From: RUG14300 sp964561145
GTDB taxonomy: Bacteria > Bacillota > Clostridia > Christensenellales > CAG-1252
Direction: 5' to 3'
NCBI GenBank assembly: GCA_964561145.1
Contig: CAZLNZ010000013.1
Coordinates: 7,304-71,303, forward strand
Length of the DNA: 64,000 nt
In this document: piece by piece, positions 25,756 to 33,042 of the stretch
Numbering within the stretch: the stretch's first letter is position 1
Layout: every line of letters begins with the position of its first letter
Notes under the pieces: model-generated
What the model was told of the DNA's origin: nothing
What the model saw: the letters and a program-made list of their open reading frames with translations, nothing else
The model's database searches: none
Program-made: the position numbers and the translations under genes

Positions 25756-26073
25756 ATGGAAAGTGAATTAATAATTGCAATTGTTAACAAGGGACACTCG
25801 GAGACCGTTATGGACAGTGCTCGTGAAAACGGTGCCACCGGCGGTACTATTATTAACGGAAGAGGAACCGCCAACGAAAAGGTCGAAAAATTCTTCGGAA
25901 TCACCATCCAGCAAGAAAAAGAAATAATACTCATTCTTGTAAGAAAAGATGTTCGCAATAAGATAATGGGAGCAATCAATAAGGCTCTTGACCTTGAAGT
26001 TCCCGGTAAAGGCGTTATTTTCTCCTTACCCGTTTCCGAATCTTTAGGCATCAACTTTACACCTTTTGAATAA
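25756..26073 (+). CDS. P-II family nitrogen-regulator-like protein, second of a pair
   Basis: A 105-residue P-II-type protein: LIIAIVNKGHSETVMDSARE, the T-loop region GATGGTIINGRGTANEKVEKFFG, then KEIILILVRKDVRNKIMGAI and a C-terminal GVIFSLPVSESLG. GATGGT and the following GRG resemble the nucleotide-binding B-loop region of P-II proteins. It begins one base after the stop of the first P-II-like gene, so the two are translationally coupled and may form mixed trimers on the DUF1538 protein. Confidence 0.87.
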   Translation: MESELIIAIVNKGHSETVMDSARENGATGGTIINGRGTANEKVEKFFGITIQQEKEIILILVRKDVRNKIMGAINKALDLEVPGKGVIFSLPVSESLGINFTPFE

Positions 26074-26076
26074 ATC

Positions 26077-26138
26077 CTATAAATAAAAACCGAATTGAGA
26101 ATTAGCACTACACAACTTAGATTTCTCTCAATTCGGTT
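26077..26138 (-). terminator. Terminator for the minus-strand DUF4886/GH32 unit
   Basis: AACCGAATTGAGA and TCTCAATTCGGTT form a 13-base stem. On the minus strand the stem is followed by TTTTTATTTAT, so it ends transcripts coming from 26190. Confidence 0.8.
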
Positions 26139-26163
26139 AAATAATAAGGAGAGTTTTTTGAAG

Positions 26164-26189
26164 ACAAGGGTCAACCCTTGCCTTTTTTA
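26164..26189 (+). terminator. Terminator for the DUF1538/P-II operon
   Basis: CAAGGGT-CA-ACCCTTG followed by CCTTTTTT on the plus strand. It lies beyond the minus-strand terminator, so the two convergent transcripts overlap by about 100 bases. Confidence 0.85.
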
Positions 26190-27524
26190 TTAGGACACTT
26201 TCGTTATCTCAAAAGGGTTTGCTACTGCATTCATCACACATTCCTTGCACAGTGCCTCGACCTCATTATTGACAGTCTCAGGCTTAAATGTAATATTTTC
26301 CAGGGGAATATCGGTCAAGGATGAAACAACCGTTAGAGAGGCTATATATTTGCCTAAAACATTCAAATGATCTCCGCTATCCCTTGAGAAATTATCACCC
26401 ATGTAGGTGGTACGTGCGTTTTGCAGTGCGGTACCTATAGGTATAATTGCTTTGCAATCGGTCGCAAGTACACCGTCTTTCACCGCACTCATAATAGAAT
26501 TGTACATATTTTCTTGAGAATTATTATAGTTAATAAAGTTGCTGTTTACAGAACCTTCCGCATAAGCCCAGCATTGCTGAAAAGCAAAGCTTACCTGGCT
26601 CGAATCTTGTCCGAGCGAGTTCAGCTTCTCTCTAATCAATTCAATTGTTTCTTGCAAACGAGAGTATGTATTTACATTACCTGCAATAGGGCTTGCCTGA
26701 TTAAGAACAATTATATCCCAGTCCGCATAGCTCAAAGCATCAGACGGTCGTGCGTTACTAATTGACCTCATAGGCTCATTTCCATAACGAAGTTCCATTA
26801 GATATGCAGCGGAATCGCTTTTAATATTATTATAGTGAGCATTTATCTGACACCCACCGATAAACATGTTAACAACAACAATTTTATCGAAGCCCGCCGA
26901 CTCTGCCATCTTATAAAAATATGTCATGCTGTCCTGTGTGTAGCTATTACCGAAAACAAGCACGTTTAGGGTAGATAATTTACCTACGGTTACATTGTAA
27001 GTAATAGCATCGTTATCGGTAGATATTCGTATGGGATAAGTACCGCTTTTGAATTGGTTATACTTAGATGCATCTACCGTGTAATCCGCTTTTGATAGAG
27101 GCAGTTTGCTGCCGTCTGATTGCTTCTTATAAACTACAATATCACCGATAGAAAAGCTTTCTGCAAACTCAAACTGTGTTTTTACACTATCAATTGCAAG
27201 GGTTTTACTATCGGAACCAACAAATACTGAATATCTATAATACACATTACCCTCCTTCAAACCGACTATCACGGAATATTCTCCGGGCACTTGGTTGTTA
27301 AAATCGGAACAGCTTACATAGTACTCGTCTTCACCTAGAACCTTTGTTTCACCATTTGAAAGAGTCGCTATAACATCGCCGTCGAAACAAAATTCTTCAC
27401 CACAATAGAAGTCGGTTGTTTGTCCTTTAACGTTTATGGACACCGTTTGTGCGGAGCTGCAACCGATAAAACTTACTGACAACACAAAGACTGTCAGTAA
27501 AAATATTGATATTAACCTTTTCAT
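26190..27524 (-). CDS. Lipoprotein with Ig-like domains and a DUF4886 (SGNH-like) hydrolase domain
   Basis: A 444-residue exported protein. The signal peptide ends in the lipobox SFIGC. Residues about 30-180 form two bacterial Ig-like domains (VSINVKGQTTDFYCGE, then LAIDSVKTQFEFAESF). The C-terminal 260 residues match DUF4886: VLVFGNSYTQDSMTYF with a nucleophile-like Ser, the block WDIIVLNQASP, and a closing SGDHLNVLGKYIA with Asp-x-x-His as in SGNH esterases. It starts 3 bases after GH32, so it is the partner gene of a fructan or oligosaccharide unit and may remove acyl groups from the substrate. The enzymatic role is inferred. Confidence 0.85.
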   Translation of the reverse strand: MKRLISIFLLTVFVLSVSFIGCSSAQTVSINVKGQTTDFYCGEEFCFDGDVIATLSNGETKVLGEDEYYVSCSDFNNQVPGEYSVIVGLKEGNVYYRYSVFVGSDSKTLAIDSVKTQFEFAESFSIGDIVVYKKQSDGSKLPLSKADYTVDASKYNQFKSGTYPIRISTDNDAITYNVTVGKLSTLNVLVFGNSYTQDSMTYFYKMAESAGFDKIVVVNMFIGGCQINAHYNNIKSDSAAYLMELRYGNEPMRSISNARPSDALSYADWDIIVLNQASPIAGNVNTYSRLQETIELIREKLNSLGQDSSQVSFAFQQCWAYAEGSVNSNFINYNNSQENMYNSIMSAVKDGVLATDCKAIIPIGTALQNARTTYMGDNFSRDSGDHLNVLGKYIASLTVVSSLTDIPLENITFKPETVNNEVEALCKECVMNAVANPFEITKVS

Positions 27525-27527
27525 CGT

Positions 27528-28991
27528 TTAATCGTCTAGCGAAATATCATACTTGATAACATCGACAATCGCATCACCATCGGAAACTGCCACCACACCG
27601 TCTGCTGTCGGTGAATTGAAAACGAGGTTTGACATGGTTGCGATACCATTGTCAATAAACACCTCAACCGTGCTCTTATCTATAAAGATTTCAGCCTGAA
27701 AACGTTTTCTCCTTGCTTGATAAGAATGTCTAAGCTGCACTGTACGTACTCCGCTGCGTGAGCTTTCGCACTCATTGGGATGACCACCCAATGGATATAG
27801 CACGTGAGATTTATCGAAGGTAACGGTCGATTCCTTGAAATTGAAAATCAAACTAGCGTAATTACCTTCGCCTTCCAGTAATCTGAGCTCGACAAAATCG
27901 GTATCATCGGAGGCTGTACTTACGCTTACCCTAAGATAAATGCTTCTTCCTCTAATTTTACTAAAACGTCTTTCACCATTCAGTCTAATGCTTTCCCTTA
28001 CTTTTTTCTTGAAACAGTTATATATGGCATGTATAGGCTCTTGAATAAGCTGGTAGTCACGATTAAGCGATAAAACACGAGGTAATCCTATAACACCGCT
28101 CCATCCGTGACCTAATTCCAACGGAAGCATACGTCTGCCCCACATTTGAAGCCAGCTCAGCATCACGGGAGTACGCTCATTCAGTTGCATACATCTGGTT
28201 GCATAAAAATCACAGCCGGTATCAACCTCACGGAAAGTGGATACACGAAATCTCTTTTCCTCAACATTGTATCTACCCGTACCGTATACTGTCGAAGAAA
28301 CATTGGTAAACTTATCACCATCGCTCGGATACCATTGAGGCGAAACAATTAGGCCCATTCTGCCATCGCCAAAGCCTATCACGTTGGGACATTCCCACAT
28401 CGTACCGGAATTACTACGTTTCTCGGCGGCACCAAAACACTCGTAGTTTATTAGATCCTTAGTTGTATAAACCAAACATTGAGGTTTGCCGTAACCGGTA
28501 TGAGAACCAATAAAAATATGCCATTCATCACCGAATTTGAAGGCGTCGGGATCTCTAAAATCAATCTTAGAATTGTGCTTCGGAAGATTGTCTGTTCCTA
28601 TTACGGGGTTTTCGGGATATTTTTCAAAGTTAACACCATCGCTAGAGTATGCCAAGCATTGTGTTTGACGAACTCCGTCCGGGGTTTCGGCATAACCGGT
28701 GTAGAGAAGATAAAGCTTGTCATCCTTTACAATCGCCGTACCCGACCAACAGCCATCCTTATCATAAGGTTCAGAGGGCATAAGCGCAATAGGCAAATCT
28801 CTCCACCGTAGCATATCCTTGCTGACAGCATGCCCCCAACAAGCACCCACGGCACCTCTATCCTCGAGGGTGTCGGGATGATATTGATAAAACATATGAT
28901 ACTCTCCTCTGAAGTGTACCAATCCGTTAGGGTCATTTAACCAACCATTGGAGGCAGAAAAGTGATAAGAAGGTTTATACGTATTGTCCAT
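27528..28991 (-). CDS. GH32 beta-fructosidase / sucrose-6-phosphate hydrolase
   Basis: A 487-residue GH32 enzyme with five-bladed propeller motifs NGWLNDPNG (nucleophile Asp20), FRDPD (Asp147) and WECPN (acid/base Glu200), then a beta-sandwich ending VEVFIDNG. It has no signal peptide, so it acts in the cytosol on imported fructosyl sugars. The start at MDNTYKPSYH is chosen because AAGGAG precedes it; the longer frame to 29015 lacks a site. It has its own promoter with an operator-like palindrome and forms a pair with the DUF4886 lipoprotein. A PfkB kinase is encoded at the far end of the same locus. Confidence 0.95.
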   Translation of the reverse strand: MDNTYKPSYHFSASNGWLNDPNGLVHFRGEYHMFYQYHPDTLEDRGAVGACWGHAVSKDMLRWRDLPIALMPSEPYDKDGCWSGTAIVKDDKLYLLYTGYAETPDGVRQTQCLAYSSDGVNFEKYPENPVIGTDNLPKHNSKIDFRDPDAFKFGDEWHIFIGSHTGYGKPQCLVYTTKDLINYECFGAAEKRSNSGTMWECPNVIGFGDGRMGLIVSPQWYPSDGDKFTNVSSTVYGTGRYNVEEKRFRVSTFREVDTGCDFYATRCMQLNERTPVMLSWLQMWGRRMLPLELGHGWSGVIGLPRVLSLNRDYQLIQEPIHAIYNCFKKKVRESIRLNGERRFSKIRGRSIYLRVSVSTASDDTDFVELRLLEGEGNYASLIFNFKESTVTFDKSHVLYPLGGHPNECESSRSGVRTVQLRHSYQARRKRFQAEIFIDKSTVEVFIDNGIATMSNLVFNSPTADGVVAVSDGDAIVDVIKYDISLDD

Positions 28992-29029
28992 AGGTTCTCC
29001 TTTGCATTTATTCAAAAATGGCTTGTGTT

Positions 29030-29073
29030 ATTGTAGTGTTTGGTATAGTACGCTCAAGCATCATACTATACCA
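29030..29073 (-). promoter_or_regulatory. GH32 promoter with overlapping palindrome
   Basis: On the minus strand TTGAGC (29052-29057) and TACAAT (29030-29035) are separated by 16 bases. TGGTATAGTA and TACTATACCA (29041-29050 and 29064-29073) form a perfect 10-base inverted repeat with a 13-base centre that covers the -35 box, as expected of a repressor site. Confidence 0.65.
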
Positions 29074-29078
29074 TATAT

Positions 29079-29103
29079 CAGTCGGAGGAAACTCCTCCGA
29101 CTG
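29079..29103 (-). terminator. Strong hairpin after the MORN-SGNH gene
   Basis: CAGTCGGAGGA and TCCTCCGACTG form an 11-base stem with a 3-base loop. The T tract is weak, so it may be a leaky terminator or a processing stem. Confidence 0.65.
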
Positions 29104-29113
29104 TCTATATTAA

Positions 29114-31267
29114 TTAATAGCCGATAGCCGCTTTAATTGTCGCCCAGAAAGAAGGATAACCTAAATCGTTGCTAAGGTGTAACTTATCTGAAGAATTGTA
29201 CCCGGCCTTTACAGCACCCGTATCGGGGTCGGTAAAGTCGGCAGCAGTATCTATTACTGTCAAATAACTAACATCTGCCGCATATTGCTTCAGCTTTTCA
29301 TTATAGGTTTTTCCGTCACCGAGCCACTTTGCAGGAAACATTGCGGACGGCTCATATGTTAAAACATATATCTCTGCATCGGGAAGAGCTTCGTGGATCT
29401 TCTCCGTAAATATTTTCATATCATTCATGGTCTTTTCAACGGACTTTCCACCGTTAAGGTCATTGACTCCAAGGTGAATAACAACCTTTTCCGGATTGAA
29501 ATTCTTTATAAGAATGTCTACACAGTCAATCCATTGATCATAGCGTGTTCCGCCAATACCCACGTTCTCACAATCGATACCTGCAGTATCTGTTGCGAAA
29601 CTACCACCGGAATCGCCACCACGACTGTCACGCCAGAAATCGAAATATGAATCTCCGACAAATAATACGTCAACGTCACGATAGTTAGTCGTTCCGGAAA
29701 TACTGTTGTCAACTTGATACTCTTTGGTGTTTTTCCAAGCCTCAAGGAGCATATCTTCCGACCACGGATTTTCCTCATCGAAGTATGAACCGAAGCGAGC
29801 GGTTCCACCCCAGTAACCTGTAATATATCCCGAAGGTACACCAAAGTTTGACAGATAGAATACTCCGTTTCCAAACATCCAGCCCGATTTGGCTTCATCG
29901 AATTCTCCTACATAGTAGGTTATTACAGAGCCGTCTTTTGCACCAACCATTCCACCATCCATTAATCCTTGGAAGTATTGAGTGCCTTGTCCGTAACGAG
30001 ACCATTGCTCGTTCTCATCATATTTTATTGAACCGATGTAATATGTTCCGTCGGGATAAACAATCTTACCTTCACCTATTTGTCCTCTCTTAACTTCGGG
30101 GAAACCACTCATTTCACCCTTGAAGTAGTAAACTCCAAGACCTACTTCGGCTTGGTTAAAGTAGATAGTACCGACACATCCGGCCATTGTACCATTTTTA
30201 AATTCACCCTCGTATCTCCAGCCGCTTTCTTGAAGGGTTCCAAACTCGTCATACGTATTCCAATTAAACACGCCATAACCGTCATATAAGTTGTCCTTAA
30301 AGTTTCCCTTATAGGTCATCGTATTTGGATAAGTATGCTCTCCGTATCCGTTCAATATTCCGTTTTCATAAACACCCGTACGTACAGAGCCGTCGGGATA
30401 ACTCAATGTTCCTTTACCGTTGGGGATACCCTCCTCGTTTACATAACCCGAGTAGGTACAATCTCCATAAGTGATTCCATTTACATATGCCATATCGCAC
30501 TCTCCGTCTTCCCAATATCCTTTAGAGATACTGCCATCTCTTTTCGTTAATTCTCCATATCCACTAAATTTGCCATTACTGAAGCCACCTTCATATTTTT
30601 CATACTCGTGACCGATAGGATATGTGATTACGGCATTATCATCGGTCAAAACGTCGTCTACGAATTTGCCACTATATATCGTTCCGTCCTCACCATTTGC
30701 GGTATAGACACCTTTTCCACTCTTCTTTAGTCCGCTAACCTCACCGATATAAAGATTATAAGTAGAGATATCGCCACTAACAGAATTTGTGCCCTTTACG
30801 CAAAGGGTTCCTTCTCCGTAAATCTCTCCGTACAAGAAATCTCCGTCATAATATTCGCCATCGGCAGAAAGCTGAAGCTTTCCTTTCGCACGATTATCAC
30901 GTTCCCAAGTTCCTACGAAAGTCAAACCATCGGTATAAACCATTGTACCCATGCCTACTCGTTTTCCCTCGGAGAAGTTACCGGTATATACTCCGTCTTC
31001 GGTGGTCAAAGTACCCTCTCCGTTATACTTATCGTTAGCAAAAGTTCCTACATAAATAACCTTTCCATCCAACGAGTATAAGGTACCGTTTCCGTGTGCC
31101 TTGCCATCAATAATATCACCCTCATAGTATCTTCCGTCAGAATAAGTGATCTTATTTGTAGAAGCAGCGGGATCATTGGTATCATCGCACGCACCCAACA
31201 GACATACACATAAAGTTATTATAGTTACAATAAGTACTATAGTAAATGCCTTTATTTTATTATTCAT
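29114..31267 (-). CDS. MORN-repeat lipoprotein fused to an SGNH hydrolase
   Basis: A 717-residue surface lipoprotein; the start at MNNKIKAF is chosen for AAGGAG before it. The lipobox LLGAC gives Cys at about 28. Residues about 40-520 hold some 18-20 MORN units of the form YYEGDIIDGKAHGNGTLY, which build a beta-rich rod. The C-terminal 190 residues are an SGNH/GDSL esterase: VDVLFVGDSYFDFW (Ser), IGGTRYDQW (Gly), VIHLGVNDLNGG (Asn) and SSDKLHLS (Asp and His). A membrane-anchored enzyme with a MORN stalk is unusual; the rod may bind glycan or hold the enzyme away from the membrane. The domain is closely related to the lone SGNH gene next door. Confidence 0.9.
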   Translation of the reverse strand: MNNKIKAFTIVLIVTIITLCVCLLGACDDTNDPAASTNKITYSDGRYYEGDIIDGKAHGNGTLYSLDGKVIYVGTFANDKYNGEGTLTTEDGVYTGNFSEGKRVGMGTMVYTDGLTFVGTWERDNRAKGKLQLSADGEYYDGDFLYGEIYGEGTLCVKGTNSVSGDISTYNLYIGEVSGLKKSGKGVYTANGEDGTIYSGKFVDDVLTDDNAVITYPIGHEYEKYEGGFSNGKFSGYGELTKRDGSISKGYWEDGECDMAYVNGITYGDCTYSGYVNEEGIPNGKGTLSYPDGSVRTGVYENGILNGYGEHTYPNTMTYKGNFKDNLYDGYGVFNWNTYDEFGTLQESGWRYEGEFKNGTMAGCVGTIYFNQAEVGLGVYYFKGEMSGFPEVKRGQIGEGKIVYPDGTYYIGSIKYDENEQWSRYGQGTQYFQGLMDGGMVGAKDGSVITYYVGEFDEAKSGWMFGNGVFYLSNFGVPSGYITGYWGGTARFGSYFDEENPWSEDMLLEAWKNTKEYQVDNSISGTTNYRDVDVLFVGDSYFDFWRDSRGGDSGGSFATDTAGIDCENVGIGGTRYDQWIDCVDILIKNFNPEKVVIHLGVNDLNGGKSVEKTMNDMKIFTEKIHEALPDAEIYVLTYEPSAMFPAKWLGDGKTYNEKLKQYAADVSYLTVIDTAADFTDPDTGAVKAGYNSSDKLHLSNDLGYPSFWATIKAAIGY

Positions 31268-31406
31268 TATTTTCTCCTTTTTGTCAATAGACAACTTTGT
31301 TATTTATTGATAACATATGTTTACTTTTATTAATAAATAGGTATTCCCCTATCGGTTATTGCCATAAAATATTATTCATCATTAATAATACATACGGCTT
31401 TGGCAT

Positions 31407-31997
31407 TTATTCATATCCGATAGCGTTCTTTATTGCACCCCAGAAGGCAGGATAGCCTAGGTCATTACTTAAGTGCAGTTTATCGGAGGAGTTATATCCC
31501 TCCCTGACAAGTCCCGTATCGGGATCTGTAAATACAGCCTCAATATCTATTATGGTAATATAGCTTATTTCCTCTGCATATTCTCTTAGTTTAACATTAT
31601 AAGTCCTACCCTCGTTTTTACCTTTCTCGGGATATAGCAAATTGGGAATATAAGTACAGACGTACAATTGAGTGGCGGGAAGTACCTCATGTATATTTTT
31701 CGTTAAGGTTTTCATATCCTCGAGAGTCTTCTCTACAGACTTGCCTGAATTGATGTCATTACCGCCCAATTGCACCACAATCTTTTTAGGATTATAATTT
31801 TTGACAAGAACATCGATGTAATCAATCCATTGATCAAAACGAGTTCCACCGATACCGACATTTTCGCAATTAATCCCTGCCGTATCTACAGCATAGCTTC
31901 CTCCGGTATCTCCGCCTCTGCTATCACGCCAAAAATCGAGGTAAGAGGCTCCGATAAATAAAACGTCAACATTTTGGGGAATGGCTTCTGATCTCAT
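31407..31997 (-). CDS. Stand-alone SGNH hydrolase, paralogue of the MORN-fused domain
   Basis: A 196-residue protein without signal peptide, so cytosolic. It is highly similar along its whole length to the C-terminal domain of the MORN-SGNH fusion encoded downstream (shared FWRDSRGGD, TAGI, CENVGIGGTR, GYNSSDKLHLSNDLGYP). The first block reads VDVLFIGASYLDFW: the usual GDS is GAS, with the Ser kept, while block III is QLGGNDINSG and the catalytic Asp-x-x-His is SSDKLHLS. It is likely an esterase of an acylated sugar. The ribosome binding site is AAAGGAG. The ArsR-like gene is upstream with a 29-base gap, probably the same transcript. Confidence 0.88.
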   Translation of the reverse strand: MRSEAIPQNVDVLFIGASYLDFWRDSRGGDTGGSYAVDTAGINCENVGIGGTRFDQWIDYIDVLVKNYNPKKIVVQLGGNDINSGKSVEKTLEDMKTLTKNIHEVLPATQLYVCTYIPNLLYPEKGKNEGRTYNVKLREYAEEISYITIIDIEAVFTDPDTGLVREGYNSSDKLHLSNDLGYPAFWGAIKNAIGYE

Positions 31998-32026
31998 ATT
32001 CTCTCCTTTCGGCTTTGCTATAAATG

Positions 32027-32950
32027 CTAGTAAGATAGAATCATTGTTATATCCTGATTGTAGTCTCCGAATTTTCGACCGAAAATATTAATTCCTCCGA
32101 TATTTGTAGCATCATCTTTAATTCCGATTCTAAAGGACACATAGTCTTGTGTAGTCAGTTGCAGCTTATCAATGTTAACGGAAGAACTCTTCTTTCCGTT
32201 GATAAAAGCACCGTCCTTATTAACCATCCAATTTGTAAGCAAACCGTATTGAGTAGAGTTCATTGGCCACCATTTCGGTGAATACTGTCCTCTCCTTCCT
32301 CCGAAATCACCCGGACAGGTAAAGGTTCCGATATCTACTCCGTTTATCCAAACACTTATATCGGAGGGCCAGAAAAATCTGAAATTAGGTGCTTCCGAGC
32401 AACACTCCAAAGAAAATGCAATGCTTAACGGAGAGGTTTCCTTGTCACACATCATAGGGAATCGATATTCCAAATACCCTTTTGAAAACCAAATAAGCTG
32501 AGCATTAACTTTATTGGGAAGAAAGAAAGAGCGTGCATCATCGTCTCTACCTATAAATTCATTTTCGCTAGCCATACCGCAGGTAGGATATACAAGACAA
32601 TCCGTAAAGTTTCCTATTGGCATCGAAGTATACCATGTACGTGTATCATGAGCTATCTCCTTGCTGATGAAATTAAACTGTAGTTTCTCATACTTAATAC
32701 AGCACAATTTTTGACTTCCTCGAATACCACGTTCGTCTATACACATGATGATGTCGGCATTCTGCAGAGCAATTATATTTGCCGATGCCGTAGAAAGAGG
32801 AATGTTCAATTGATGAGCAATTTCCTTAACACTCATAGAACGAGTGGACAGCAAATTTAAAATGTCCAATCTTACAGGAGATGCCAAAGCCGTTGCCACG
32901 ATTTTTGCTTGTTCTTTATCAAAAAGGTCAATGTTCTTCTGTTTATCCAT
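32027..32950 (-). CDS. ArsR-like winged-helix regulator with a large C-terminal domain
   Basis: A 307-residue protein. Residues about 10-90 are an ArsR-type winged helix: ALASPVRLDILNLLSTRSMS, then VKEIAHQLNIPLSTASANI as recognition helix. The metal-binding cysteines of true ArsR are not in place. The C-terminal 215 residues are a beta-rich unknown domain with many Trp and Tyr (RFFWPSDISVWINGVD, SPKWWPMNSTQYG), which could sense a carbohydrate. The start at MDKQKNIDLF is chosen because AAGGAGAAAG precedes it. It sits in the middle of the MORN/SGNH/GH32 locus and is the likely local regulator. Confidence 0.8.
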   Translation of the reverse strand: MDKQKNIDLFDKEQAKIVATALASPVRLDILNLLSTRSMSVKEIAHQLNIPLSTASANIIALQNADIIMCIDERGIRGSQKLCCIKYEKLQFNFISKEIAHDTRTWYTSMPIGNFTDCLVYPTCGMASENEFIGRDDDARSFFLPNKVNAQLIWFSKGYLEYRFPMMCDKETSPLSIAFSLECCSEAPNFRFFWPSDISVWINGVDIGTFTCPGDFGGRRGQYSPKWWPMNSTQYGLLTNWMVNKDGAFINGKKSSSVNIDKLQLTTQDYVSFRIGIKDDATNIGGINIFGRKFGDYNQDITMILSY

Positions 32951-32999
32951 ACTCTTTCTCCTTTTTGTCGTTTTTATGTTGTGTGTTTTTAAAAGCGTT

Positions 33000-33030
33000 G
33001 TTAGCTGCCGCATTTTGTGCGGCAGCTAAC
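33000..33030 (-). terminator. Long hairpin after the large MORN gene
   Basis: GTTAGCTGCCGCA pairs perfectly with TGCGGCAGCTAAC (13 pairs, 5-base loop). It lies 12 bases after the stop of the large MORN gene and before the ArsR gene. The T tract is poor, so termination may be partial. Confidence 0.7.
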
Positions 33031-33042
33031 TATAAAATCGAA

